Below are positions 44,090 to 56,900 of a DNA stretch of 64,000 bases, piece by piece. Below the pieces are notes generated by a model, which was not told the origin of the DNA, made no database searches, and worked only from the letters and a program-made list of their open reading frames with translations. The first letter of the stretch is position 1, and each line of letters starts with the position of its first letter. The stretch comes from Symbiodinium natans. Taxonomy: Eukaryota > Sar > Dinophyceae > Suessiales > Symbiodiniaceae. The stretch covers positions 219,501-283,500 of the forward strand of contig CAJNDS010002540.1 in assembly GCA_905221605.1 (NCBI GenBank), read 5' to 3'. Both the position numbers and the translations under genes were made by a program.

Positions 44090-45902
44090 TCAGCGACTGT
44101 CGAAGGAATCGGGGTAGCCGCTTGCCGGACTGTGAGGACTCTGACTCTGACTGTTGGGGCTCTCGCTCTGCGAGCGAGGGGGGCTCGCTCCAAGCTGCGC
44201 GCGGCCCGCAGAATCCTCGAGAGCCTCGAGCCCGTGGAGGTCCTCTCCGAGTGCTTCTCGGAGTTCCTCTCTCTCCCGGTCAGATGCCTCCACGAATTGC
44301 TCCTCGCTCCAGGTGTACTCGGTGTAGCCTGGGCTGGCTGGGCTAGCTGGGCTAGCTGGGCTGTTCAGCCGTCCCTGGCTCTCGCTGAACTCATACATGG
44401 CTTCCATGGCCTCGGCCTCTTGGGCTTCGGCTTCGGCCTGTGCTGCTTCGGCCTGTGCTGCCTGTGCTTCGGCTGCCTGGGCTTCGGCCTGTGGGCTTTG
44501 GTCGTTGGAGTTCTCCGAGTTCGGTGATTCCCTGGACTCGGATGCTTGTGACTCTGACTGCGAGTGGCCCTGCAAGGACTCCTCTCTGGCCGCCCCTGAC
44601 GCCATCTCCTCCTCCCGGCGCAACTCGATCTGCATCCTCTTCTGGGAGAAGTTCTGGAGCTCCTCCAAATCCACGCGGCCGTCGCGATTGGAATCCAGGG
44701 ACTGGAACATCAGGCGCTGCTGCTGCAAAGTCAGGAAGTTCACCCCCATCTCTGTCAGAACCCCATGGAAGTCCCAGAACCTTAAGCCTCGCGGCCGCAT
44801 CGGGGGCTTCGCCGTGGCACGCCCGGTCTGGGCATTCCAGAGTCTCAGGTAAGGCACGGATCGGTCGAAGCGCCGAGCCCACACGTCCAGCACCCGCTCG
44901 ACCTCCATCGCTGCCTGCATCGGGTCCCAGGAGAAGCGAGACACCCAGTCGCTGAGGCTGATGCCGGCCTCAGGTCAACTGAGTCAACTGAGTCAATTGA
45001 GTCAACTGAGTCTTGCAGCGTACCGCTCTCTCATTGCTCTCCGCAGCCACTGCGAGCCTCTGCATCGGCACCTCCGATCACTGAGAACATCTCATCCAAC
45101 TGCTCATGGGTTAGCCACCCGATGCCAGCAGCGTTCAGGAGGCTGGCAAACTCGGACCTGGAAATCGATGCACGTACCAGGCCACCCTTGGCCTCTGCTT
45201 TGCAGCGCAGCGTCTCCCTGATCTTGCGGGTGACGTGAAAAACGTGCTGGATCCTCAGGACGCCCGAGCCAATCTTCGAAAAGTGCCCAGCAGAGTCGAT
45301 GACAAAGGCGTCGGCCAGGTCTTCCTCCCAGGGCTCCCACTCTCCCTGGGACCCCTGGGATGCAGAGCCCTCGGAGCGCTCCCGCTGGAGGACCTCCAGC
45401 AGCAGCTGCTCCTGTCAGGGAAAGGTCACAATGGACCACCAGCACCCTGAGTACTGGGAGCCGTCACACGACTGTTGAAGTCCCGGACCTATTCAAGAAG
45501 GTGTAAGGAAGAATCATAAGACTTGAGTTAAGGAAAGGAAACTAGGGGAGCACTCTTGCCTCGGGCTCCCGAAGCCAGTGTATGCCCGCTTGGCGCAGAG
45601 CTCCTCGGAGGTCTTTCAGGCGAAGCTTCCGTGCATCGCGCGGCCGGCCCACCTCCAGCTTCTCAGGGAGGGGTATCTCACCCAGCTCTGACAGCTTTAG
45701 CTGATCCGATCGGCAGTCCATGCGGAGTATCGAGCGGCGCTGCAGTTCCCTGTTGCCCCACTGAATGGTGTCAGCGAGCACCGCGCCTCCCTCCTGGTCT
45801 GCCTCGCAGGCCCCATGTAGTCGCCGTGCTTCATGGCGCTTCTCCACATGAAGAGGTTGCCAGTCGAACTTCAAGTTTTGCACGAGCCGGCGGAAATGCA
45901 GC
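44090..45902 (-). CDS. EF-hand calcium-binding protein with Ser/Glu-rich tail
   Basis: Exons 45902-45560, 45411-45058 and 44968-44090 join in phase; all donors are GC and all introns start and end with the AG|G pattern. The first exon starts inside a codon, so at least one upstream exon is missing. About 525 residues are visible. FVIDSAGHFSKIGSGVLRIQ and EFASLLNAAGIGWLTHEQLD look like degenerate EF-hand pairs, and a better EF-hand has the loop DSNRDGRVDLEE in MFQSLDSNRDGRVDLEELQN. The C-terminal 170 residues are low-complexity (AEAQAAEAQAAQAEAAQAEA, then SQSESPNSQSQSP), probably disordered. Likely a calcium sensor or regulator; target unknown. The 89-base intron 45057-44969 contains a 10-bp tandem. 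Confidence 0.82.
44972..45011 (+). repeat. 10-bp tandem (GTCAACTGA-G) inside a mini-intron
   Basis: Four near-perfect copies of gtcaactgag fill almost half of the 89-base EF-hand gene intron. Confidence 0.85.
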
Positions 45903-46215
45903 CTGGCAGGACACGGGGAGTCTTGAGAGCAAGCACGCGCGCGCAACGCGGAATCCGACAAGGTCGGGATGATTCTAAGAGACTGCCCACACCTAAGGAG
46001 TCACAAGACCAAGTGGCTCGCGGATTTTGCTGAAGCCTCGCTGACAACAGTCGACAATTTTTGCTCGGCATCTTCTAGAAACATGGGGCGTGTACCCGTT
46101 TACTGTCTTCGTTTTGTGTATAGGGACGTATATTGTATGGGCACCGCATCTACGGGCTATCGTGGCCGTGCATGTAACGGTAACGTACGAGTATGATGGC
46201 AGATGATGATGCATG
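45903..46215. other. Gap between the unknown protein and the EF-hand exons
   Basis: About 313 bases. A short candidate exon GFSKIREPL (about 46045-46015, after gtcagcgag) would link in phase to a GC donor inside the last codons of the gene at 46216, raising the possibility that the two genes are one; the next join is out of phase, so I keep them apart. Confidence 0.3.
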
Positions 46216-47229
46216 CTACGCCATGAGGTGTGCCACAGTACCGCCATCTGATCTGCCGTTTGCCACTGAGGAGCCGAGTCTGTCGCCCAGCTGCTTCGAG
46301 GAAAAGCGCGGGAGCTTGGCGAAGGGGCTGCGGAAGCAGAGCCGCACCGGGACAGAGGGCAGCTTCAGCACCTGGTCGCTGCGAAGAGCCTGCAAGGCCT
46401 GGCCTTCCAAAACCGATTGGACGGTTGAAGAACTTGAAGAACTTGTCCCAACAACGATGGCCACGAGCTCGAAACCCTCACAGAGGCCATGGTTGGCGGC
46501 CCGGCTGCAGTCTGGCACCGCTGCGATGAAGAGCTGCTCACGCATTCCGCCGCGCAGCTCGATCTCACGTGGAAGCTCCTGGGCCACCATAACCTCCTTC
46601 GCAGAAACTCGAGCGCCGCTGTCGAGGCGCTGCAGCAATCCGGCGACACCGGCGGCAAAGTCCACCTGAAGGCCCCGGCTCGTCATGGCCTTCCGCATCG
46701 ACTCCTCCACCGTGCCCGGCTCACCTGCCGACTGCAAGGAAACGTTGGCGGCAAACGTGGCAGTCGTGGCGGCTTCGCCTTGTCCGCCGCTCAGTAGCCT
46801 CACAGCCTCCACGACGATCTTCGACACAGGGGCTCTGAAGTCACCTTGTCCAAGCACCAGGGATTTCTCAAGTCCGACACGTGTCCATGTGACTAAAGCC
46901 TGTCGGAATTCTAGCCAGTCGCTCTGGCGCTGCAAATGCCGGAGAAGTGTGAAGTTCTTGACAGTGAAGCAAATGCGCCAAGTGGTCTTCACTCCGCGAA
47001 AGTACTCCACCCAAACTGCCTCCTCGGAATCGCCTGGCATGCCAAAAGGCCTGTCCGCAAGTTCGGTGGACCTCGAAGCCAGACCCTTCAGCAAGGATCC
47101 ATCATTCACCTTCTCCAACGCCGACCGCTCGTCCCTCCATCTGGGGCCACTTCGCCAAGCAACAAACCGCCGCGAGCCACCCCTTTGGACCTTCGGCCCC
47201 GGGTGGCTTGGCCGATGCAAGTGCTCCAT
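46216..47229 (-). CDS. Unknown protein, 337 codons, apparently intronless
   Basis: ATG at 47229 (MEHLHRPSHPGPKVQRGGSR), stop at 46216. The open frame continues far upstream but that part is low-complexity (Cys/Val run from a (CA)n repeat at 47248-47270), so the ATG is preferred. The sequence is evenly composed and protein-like: WVEYFRGVKTTWRICFTVKN, SDWLEFRQALVTWTRVGLEK, KIVVEAVRLLSGGQGEAATT, QELPREIELRGGMREQLFIA, LKLPSVPVRLCFRSPFAKLP. No motif I recognise; predicted soluble mixed alpha/beta. The last codons could be cut off by a GC donor at about 46240. Possibly a lineage-specific family. Confidence 0.65.
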   Translation of the reverse strand: MEHLHRPSHPGPKVQRGGSRRFVAWRSGPRWRDERSALEKVNDGSLLKGLASRSTELADRPFGMPGDSEEAVWVEYFRGVKTTWRICFTVKNFTLLRHLQRQSDWLEFRQALVTWTRVGLEKSLVLGQGDFRAPVSKIVVEAVRLLSGGQGEAATTATFAANVSLQSAGEPGTVEESMRKAMTSRGLQVDFAAGVAGLLQRLDSGARVSAKEVMVAQELPREIELRGGMREQLFIAAVPDCSRAANHGLCEGFELVAIVVGTSSSSSSTVQSVLEGQALQALRSDQVLKLPSVPVRLCFRSPFAKLPRFSSKQLGDRLGSSVANGRSDGGTVAHLMA

Positions 47230-47970
47230 GCGCGATGACACGCGCGCACACACACACACACAGACACTCCTGCTACCGCTCCTCACCGCACCCGCACAGC
47301 CTGCTACTGTTGTGGCCCTACGGGCTCCAGCCTGCTCGACTTTCCCGATTTCGACTTGGGAATCATGCTTTGAGCTAGTGGTATGTCTGCGTAGCGCAGG
47401 TGAGCCACAAGTTGAAGGAGCGCAGGAAGCTCTCCCCAAAGGATCTATGTAGCGGCTAAGTGGTGCTAAAGAGGCCGCGGGCATCAGAAGAGGGACTCCT
47501 GTTTCCCCACCGAAGACCCTTGGAAACCCCCAGAAACCCCCCCGGGTGGTGGAGACCGCAATTTCTCGAAAACCCCTCGGATCCAGGAGCCTGGTGTATC
47601 GAGATCTATCATTTAAGGACCGCCGAGCGCTCAGGACCGCTGCCCCCTGAAAAGGGCGTGTAAGCTTTGAAGAACGCCCCCCTCTGGCCCTCTCCCCTTT
47701 GAAAGGGCCAGAGTTTACAATTAACTCACTCACGATTCTACTTGCCCCTACCCGCACCCTTGGCATCGTGCTCCGCTTATCATGTCCGGGCATACCATTA
47801 CAGCCATTACAGAACACAGCCCAGGGATGGCCAAACGAGGCTTCAGCCACCCTTTTCCAAACACTGTGGCCTTCCGATGGCTGCTGAGACATACCCCGAC
47901 GTTTTCTGTCGAAGGCGCTCCGGCCACGACAGCTGTCTGGCAAGCTGCGACGGCTGAATCAATGGCTCAC
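47230..47970. other. Intergenic stretch with (CA)n repeat
   Basis: Between the large membrane protein (stop at 47971) and the unknown protein (start 47229). Holds (CA)n at 47248-47270 and G/C-rich sequence; no supported exon, although a minus frame is open throughout. Confidence 0.4.
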
Positions 47971-50900
47971 TTAGTCAGAGGCTTCTGGCGACTTCGCTCC
48001 CGCTGCGTGCTCGCGGAGATGAGCACGGATGAGAAGAAGGAGCATGCCTCCAGTTGCAAAAGCACTGAAAACACACAGATTTCTTCGAGACACGAGAAAT
48101 CCGAGGCCGCCGCTAACCCCGTTCCCCCCGACCATTCCCCCGTGCCCAGCCCAAGGCACCTCCAGCCCCCGCAGTGGCCAGCAGCGCAGTGACGAAAAGC
48201 AGGAGCTGGTTGGTTGCTTCCTCAGCAGGGACGTATCACAGAGCGCTTCTGTGGAAAGCACCCGAAACAACTCAGTCACGTTGCCGTCTTCGCCCAGTTC
48301 GAGTCCTCAGATGGCACTTTTTGCAAAGAGTGAATGAGAGAGAGAGAGAGAGAGAAAAAAAAAAAAAGAGAGAAAGAGAGCGAGAGAGCGAGAACATCGG
48401 TGGGAGGCCTGTCAGTACAAAATGTGTGCAAAGAAAGCGCCCTGCCACCATGACTTTGTCAAAAAAGAAAAAAAGACAAAAAGAGCAGGAGGAGGGGAAA
48501 GGAGGGGAAACGGAGGGAAAGACGCCCAAAGATGCCAAAGGGGCGTTGGCCAAGAGTGAGTTGGAGAGGGCGGTCACGATCAGCGCATCCGAAAGCAGCG
48601 CCGCTTCGATCAGGTTGAAGGCCTCAGTTTACTGGCCGCGGCTCAGGTCCCGCTGTCTGCCTCTCTCCCCCTCCCTGCCTCCCTCTCTTCCACTCCCTCC
48701 CTCCCCTCTCTTCCCCTCACGCTCGTGTTCGACTCCATTTACGGTCAGGCGCCTTCTCCTTGTACGGGAGGAGGTGCAGGTACGCGACCAGGGACAGGAC
48801 GAGGATCACGCTGAGGCAGGCCAGCTGGAGCGCCGGCGCCCTCAAGAATTTGCCGAATTGTGCGGCTTGTGTGCTGCAAGATGCTAGAGGACCAGCACCG
48901 AGATTCAATCAAGGACCCACTCACGATTCTGCCGAGTAAAACCTCATCGACATCTAAACAGCCACTGGTTGCGGTGTAAGGCCCCTGTAGGTGCTGTGTG
49001 TATCCTTCGTAGGCTAGCTGCAAGGTGATGGGCAGCACGGCGCCGACCAAAGTGAGCAGCATCCTGGGCGGGGCGGGGGCGGGCGGGCGGGGGGGGGGGG
49101 GGGGGCAGCTGAGTAGTGCGGAGGCACGCCTATCGCGAAGATGGATGCCTCCAATTCTTCGTGTCAACAGCCGTCACGTATTCCTCTTTAGGTTCAGAGG
49201 CGACAAAAGATAGAGACAATGGTTGAAGAATTGAGTGTCACTCTTACTGAACATCAACAGTGTAGCAGATACTAACCTCGCCGAAGCAAAGAAATTCGAA
49301 TTAGAAGTGTATAACGTAGTAACAGAAGAACCATACTGTTTTTTCGTTAACCTACTGAAAGCAGATGCTAATGATGTGTTGTAAACGGCTTGATGCTTAA
49401 TCAGTAATTGACTGAATACTTAAATACAAAATACCTTTACAAATAAATGGAAACAGTTTGTTGTGTGGGGGAATGATATATGCTACTGAATACTTCACAT
49501 ATATTACCTCCGTATACACTTTTAAATCTTAATCCATCATCATCATCATCATCATCAGGATTAATTGTCATTGTCCATTGTTACACGTTCCCATTTTCAG
49601 GAAACGGGGAGCGCGTTTGCATTTCTCGGCGAAATGGGGAGCGCTTTTTTCAGGGGAACGGGGAGCGTGTTCCTACTTGTCGGGGAGCGCGTTCCCATGT
49701 TTCGGGGAGCGTGTTCCCATGTTTCGGGGCGCTTGTTCCCACATTTACGTGGAACGGGGCAAGGCTTAGCGGCTTAGCGCATGAAGACTGCGACTGACAC
49801 GGTAGCACGCTGAGAACTCAAGCCCCGAACCCACTGAAAAACCCAGACATTCGATCAACCTGAGCACGCCTATCGGAAAGATGGAACTTAGAAACCCAAA
49901 GGGGGGGGGGGATGGGGAGTGTATCCATCTTCGCGATAGTGCCTCTGCACTACTACATGGCGGGGACCTCCCTTTTGCTGGAATGTGAAATTCAGAAGCC
50001 AAGGGGCTTTCGCACCAAGCGCTCGACTTCCCAAGCTGCAAACTCTTCCTCTGCGCTCAGTCCACTCAGGATTGCCACTGGATTCCCGTTGCCTGCTGCC
50101 CGTTACATGCTCTGCGCTTTCCGTGAGCCCCCACTCTCCGCACTGGCACCTCAATCATCGTCAACCCGTTTACAGTGCGCCACACGAAACCGTGCCCAAG
50201 CCTTGTAGGCGTTGGTCAAGTACACCACGTGAGGCGGCTTCGGGGTCGTCTTGGAGGAGGCTGCAAGCATCCAGCCGCAAACGCCCACCAAGAAGCAGAG
50301 GATGATCATGCCTGCGGAGGCAGGCATGAGACCTAAAAAGCGCATAGCTCAAGGGGAGCTGACATTCAGCTCTCTCAGCCCAGGGTTCGCCCTTTGAAAA
50401 TTCCCGACGCGCAACCCACGGGCGCGCCTGTGATCAGGGCCGTCGCCACGGGAATGTCGGGTAAGAAGCTGCACATCAGCTCTCCACCTCTCCTCTCCTG
50501 GTAGTCTCACAGCGCAAGCGTGGGAAGGGGGGGGAGGGGGGAAGGAAGGAACCTGAACCGGACATTTCCCAAACGCACCCAAGCTTTCTGTAATAAATGT
50601 TGGTCTCCAACAAAGAGGTATAAGGTGTCTTGGAAAGAGTTAGGGAGGGGAACAAAAAAGACTTCAGGATGTCCCGCTTGTTCTCTTAATAGGGGCGCCT
50701 TCTCGACGCGGAAGCACACCAAGTACTTGCCGAAGCCGGCGCAGAACTCGGGCAAGAAGCAGTTTGTCCCGACCACCAGGGCAAGCCAGGGGTCCTTCGG
50801 GGCGGGTTTTTTTCGCCCTCCGCCAGCTCACGAAGCATCATGACACTGGGGAGCACCCAGAAGTATAGAGGGCTCACCATGTGTGTGGAGAGAACAAAGC

Positions 50901-53900
50901 AGGCCAGCAACCCCCACACCAAAGGTCTTATTAAAGCATCTTCACATCCTTGTAGATGCTCAGAAAGGCGATCAACACCGCGGGCGTGGCGGACCGCAGG
51001 ATGTGGGCCATCCACAACCTCGCGCTACGAGACTACCGAACGGAGCTCCGACTCTCACGGTGGCAGACGCGGGCTTCCCGGGTTTCTGGGGCGCCTTTTT
51101 TTGGGGCGAGGGGGCTTGGGGATGTTTGGGGTTACAGGAGGGGGTTGCCTCCTTTGATCACTGCTGCCGAGCAGCGTCTTCGGCAGGCCCACGAACTCCG
51201 CAAGGCAGCTGGTAGACAGTCCACCGCTCTGGCCCTCCCAAAAAAAGTCTGTAAAAAAAAAAACTGCAGGCATAGGGAAAACAGCCCCTAACATAAAGCC
51301 TCAGAAGAACAAATGGTGCTTAGACATTGGATGTGGGTCTTTGTCGCTTAAGTTTCGTTGCTTGTGTTGTTTTCGTGCCATGGCTGCCATTCCATGATGA
51401 GCACGAAACAGGATTTGGAGGTGGCTGGAGCAGATGGGATACTCCCAGAAGCGCCCTGGGATCGCCAATGTGGCGGTCAACTCCATCCGAGGCACAAAGA
51501 AAATCTTGGGAAAGGTAAGCCAACAGATATACACTGTGAGGAGCAGTCAGCAACAACACACCCACACAATGTTGACCAGCTCATGCCCATGGATGTTGCG
51601 TTGCCGCGGCACCCCCTGTGCAACGTCCACCATGATGCCCGAGCCCACCAACAGGTTCTGCAAGCTTTCGCTTAGCTTCGAGAAAGTGCTGGTTTGCATG
51701 ACCTTGAATGCGGCGTCGCCCATGCCATGTGCAATGTGCAGACCATGAGGGAAAGCGCAGAGGTCAAAGCATCTAAGGTCCCTGCGGCGGAGAGTGCTGT
51801 GCCCGCCACTGTGGCAAACGACATCAGCCTGAACAGCTCAACAACTGAGCAGAAAGATGCCAAAGCAACAGGGGGAGGGGGAGCTAAAAAGCCCTTCACT
51901 TCTCCTCCAAAGCCTGGGGCTTCTTAGCTTCTCTGTTTGTTTTTAAAAACAATGGGGTGTCTGCCAGTTGAAGATTGCCATCAAGGTCGCAGCACCACAG
52001 CACCACAGCACGACAGCACGACAGCAGCACAGCAGCACAGCACAGCCAGAAGCTGCTAGAAGCCCCCTAATTACAGCTGTACAGATGCCCCCCTCCCGTT
52101 GTTCACACCCAAGCTGCTGATTCAAGAGGACGGTGGAGTGCATCGCCTCCGAGCCGGCCTCTGGGGCTCCAGCGTCGGTAAAGGAGTGTACGAAGGAGAG
52201 CTTCAGTAGATGCAGCAAGGACTCAGTCATCACGCTGGAGATGGCCAGCGCAAAGATCACCGCATCCTTGACAATGCTGTAGAACCTCAGCATCTGCGCA
52301 AGCTTAACTCTCTCGAACCCCTCTCTCAGCTCTCAACCTTCTTAACGAGCTCGTGAAGATCTCAGCGCGCGGCGCCTGCACAGCCCATTTGGACCTAGAA
52401 CGGATCGAGCAGAGCGAGTGTGGAAAAAAGACGTAGCCAACAAGCCCTGAAATCCCCAAGTCGAGCTTGCGATGATGCAAGATGGTGACGACTCAAATGT
52501 GTAAGGAAGGCCCTGAGGTCGGCACACGGAGGTGGCGCAGGGCACGCAGGACAGCACCGTGTTGTCCGCGGAGCCGTGGGTTTCAATGCAATCGGTACAG
52601 CCCAAGCCGCTGTAGCCCGGCGAGCACATGGGCACCAGCTCCTTCGAAGGAGGTGAGCCATGTAAAGTGCTATGTTTGTGCCGTCTCATGCAGCCGTCGT
52701 GTTGAGGGTCTCGCGTGTGCTCTCTCTCTCTCTCTCTTCCCTTCTTCTTTTTCCTTCTCCTTCTGCTGGGCATGCGCAGGAGCCCTTCAGTGGACCTCTA
52801 CGCTCTCCTCCTCCTCCTCTTCTTCTTCTGCACTATGAGAGGCCCCTTGCCTCGGCGGCCACTCTCCCTCTCTCTCGCGGACTCTTCCTTCAGGGAGGTC
52901 TCTTTGCTTTGCACCCTTTTGCCTCTGGAAGGTCTCCGCCTGGGCAGGCGATGGCATTCGGGCAGTGGTAGCGCTGGGTCATGTTGGCCTTCGAGATCAT
53001 GTAGCCTCAGGGCAAAGCATTGGGCACAAAGCAGAAGCCCATTGCTTTTCTCAAAAGCGAACTGTGCAATCCAAACCGCCCTGGAATCACCAGTTTCGGG
53101 CAGCCTCTCCGAAAAACCGCAAGGCAAAGGCCCTCAGGCTGCCAACACCTGAAAGCAGGGCCTTCTTGCCTTTAGAAACCCTAAACATCCCTAAACCCTA
53201 AACTCCAAACATCCCTAAACCCTAAACACCCCTAAACCCTAAACATCCCTAAACCCTAAACCCGAAACCCTAAACCCTAACCCCCCCCCCCCCGGCCTCT
53301 TTGCATCTGCAGTCGTTCGGAGGTGCAGGAGCGGACCCCGCTCGGGCACTTGATGCAGGGCGGGTTGGGCATGGAGTCGTTGAAAGGCTGGATCCTGACA
53401 AGAATGACAAGAACGATAAGAACCTACAGACCTACACTTCTCAAAAGAATGTGCTCACTTTTTCCTGGTGGTGCCCAAGACGAACGTTGTTTTTTTTTTT
53501 TCGAGGGCCGAAGCGGTACATGGTCTGGCCTCTCGCAGCAACGAGCGGTGAAACGGAGCAGCTTCCTCAGGACTGATCTACGTCGTTTGCACCACTGAGA
53601 CAACAAGACGTAATTTCCAGTCTGGCATGAGATGACAGAACTTGCTACTTGTCTGCCTCTGTGACTACAGTGACTACAGGGCCACCTTTCAGTGGAGCCG
53701 GCTCCTGGGCTTCCTTTCCCGGCTGAAAGCTGGGAACAACACTTCAGGAGATCTGGGGATAGTGCACCTAGGCCCTTCCACCACGACTTCGGAGGTTTTG
53801 CCCATTCTTCTGTGGCACCGCATGGTGCTGGATTACGTGCAGCTCCCTCTGAATGGCCGGGATTTCTGGCTTCCGGCTTGATCTGGTGCAGAGGGGCGAT

Positions 53901-56900
53901 TTCTGGAGCATCGCTGAGGCTGGGGTCTTTTGGTCCTTGTCTTGGCCATAATGCAAGATGACAGTGGCTCGCTCCATGAGCCTGCAGTAGATTCAATCTC
54001 CACCGAACTTGCCTACGAACGCTGCGACTGTAAACGCCTTGTGTGCACCGACATTGTGATTCACTAAATCTTCAACTATATGGTCATGAGTACGTCTTCG
54101 TGGACTTGTGCCGCAAGACTCAAGCAAGCAAGCTCAGGGAAAAACCTCGTTTGGGAAAAAACCCTGAGCTCCACCGACCTGCAAACTATACAGACCAGCG
54201 AGCCTGTGCGCACACCCCACTGCCAAGAGACAAGCGGAAACCCAACACACCACACCACACCCAAGCCAAAACAAACCAAAAACCCAACGCACCAACCCAA
54301 GAAAAAACCCCAGCAAAGGAAAACCAAAAGAAGACCCAGCACGAACCCCTGGCAGAGAGGAGGGCGAACAACTGGAGCAGTTGCGGGCGGCTGGAAAAGT
54401 TGCGGCCCTGGAAGGCTCTGCAACAAACGTTGGAAGAGTCCCCTTACACGAATTTACACGCAGGCCCCTCAAGGCGCAGCGAAAGGGCTGATTCACTCCT
54501 ACCCGACTCCGACGGCGGCATGGTCACCATATGACGAGGGGCCATCAATGCCCGCTTGTGCAGATACACTGCTTGCAATTGTCAGCCAACCTCTGTTTCC
54601 ACGTTGGAATCTGGGATGAAAACCTTTAAGGTTCCAGGATGCAGCTCCTCGACAGAATCATCGCCTTTTATTGGCGAAGGTCGATGCTAGCCATGTTCAT
54701 CAGGTGGTCGCCGCCCTGGCTTCTCGTGCATGTGACTGGGCATCCTGCCCCAAGGATCTTCGAGGCAAGCTTCCGGCACTCGCCGAATCCCACGAACATG
54801 TCGCGACAAGCACTCTCGGCCGAAGTCAGCCTGGCCCATTCATCTCCTTCAAGCTGCATGCTAGCCGAAATGTTGCAGTCAAGGCTGTTACGGAGAAAGG
54901 TCTCTGCTGCTGAGACGGAGGTAGTCATGAGTCATGGTGAATTAAGTACCAGAGTACAGCGGCCTGGGCATGGCTGGGGACAGGTTGAGGGTGAGAAGGG
55001 GAGGGAGGCTCAAGAGGCAGAGTCAGAGACACTCAGAGGGGGGGAGAACGAGGGAGCAAGCTTGGCAAACAAACGCAAGCGGCATCACTTTAGAGTAATC
55101 TCTGTGCGGCCTTCCCGCATCGCAGATGTAGCAGCCCACTGCTCCAATTTGTGTGCCTATCATCGTGACAGCGACATCTTTCTGAATGCAAGAACTATGA
55201 GCAAGTCAGGATGAGACTGGGAAAGGCGGCTGGAATGTGCCGGAATCACGGAACCTTGGGACACATCGTCTGTTCGCCCTCGTCCCTGCTTGCACAGCAA
55301 GCGGGACACATTGGGCTGCTTGGAGGTGAACTCGCATTGGCCAGCGGAAGTGCAGTTCGCCTTCGAGACATTCCTGGAGCACGGAAGTCACAGAAAGCCA
55401 CAGACAGCATAGAAAAAACATCGAAGAGCTCTCGAGTTGGTGAACAATGAACACACTAAAATGACTAAAGCCAGAACCAAGCCACATCGCGTCAGCGGTG
55501 ATGCAAGCGTGCTGCTCACCCTTTTCTGAAATGTGGACATAGCGCAGCTCAAGTGGTCCAGCCACCGCAAAGGGAGTGGAGGACGAGTCCCGGCCTCTCA
55601 TATGGCAAGAGGCACTGAGGTTTGCCACTCGCTGACGCGCTCCCGTTTTAATGTTAAAGCTTGGTATCAGACCGAGGCGCACTGTGACAAGAGCACGGGG
55701 CTTGAGAAGCTCGCACTCCCGCCCACGTAGAGAGCACCACTGCGGCTGCCGGCCGAACAGTTGAGGCAAGAGACGCTATCCTGCAATGCCTCCGAGCTCC
55801 TTACATGTTGCCCCCGGACTTGGAGCAACTGGAGCAAACAAATACAGTATGATGGTAAAAGATAGGGTGGGTGCCAAGAATCTGATGGAAGCCACCGTAC
55901 TGCACAAATGCGGCGCCGCCCTCACGCTTGGCACCTCGACACTCAGGCGACAGTCGCGCACCATTTTCAGTCGCACTTGTGGGGACAAAAAAACAAATCC
56001 TCCGATCAGTCCCAAAACCGTGTCAGCTTCAAGGCCTGGGCCCCCCACTGCAGCTTCGGAAAGAGATGCTGCCGATCAACTGCACGCCTTCGTAGTGCAC
56101 ATAGAGGCCGCCACCAGACACTCCAGCAGAACAGTTGTCCTTGAATTGAACCCGCTCTCATCCGGGGAGGCAACTTCGAAAACATGCGATTGACAGTTGC
56201 AGTGATTATGCAGCTAGTTGGTCATGCGCCAACGAGCTGCGAAGCTTCTGTCGCCTCCGGTCAACTTCATGCCGCCCCGAGCAACTTTGATGCCGCCCCC
56301 CTTCTTGACGGTCGAGCAGTTGTAGAACCTTCAAACAGCAGCATCATTCAACTCAGCTGCAAAGTCAACCTGCCAGGCAGGTCTACCTCATACCAGTAGC
56401 AATGAACCCGGGCTTACGCACTCAGAGACGAATTGTGTTTGGTTTTTGCCGTTTAGAGGGGGGGGGGGGTCCAGTTCTGTCTCGCCGAAGGTTGAGGCGT
56501 TGTTTCTTTAGTTGGCTTTGCGGCTACTGTGGTGGTTCCGCCTGGCTGTGGTGCTTGCGAGGTGAAGATTTCAAAGCAGCAAATGCCACCTGAGGCGTGC
56601 TTTCTTGCTCAGAGCTCTGTTGCGGCTATGTGCTGTGCACAACATCGCTCGACTCCATCTTGGACCCGCGTGGCAGCTGCGTGTCAAAATCCGACGGGGT
56701 CCGGCGCTGGTCCATAGTGCTTGTGATGAGACTGCTGTAAGCGCCCTGAGCCTGCTCTGCCTGGTCTGGATGCTTGCGTTTGAATGTGCTGGATGATTGA
56801 GTTCCTGCGATCTTGCCCGTAGAGAGCAGAAGAGAAAAGGTTTTTATGCTGCCAGTCCAGCAGGTGATGCTGAATTTCGACGTGGACGCGCATTGCGCTC

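Noticed and set aside
46216-47943. Full 575-codon frame as the protein
   Set aside because: The part before 47229 is low-complexity and crosses a (CA)n repeat; the ATG at 47229 begins the protein-like part.
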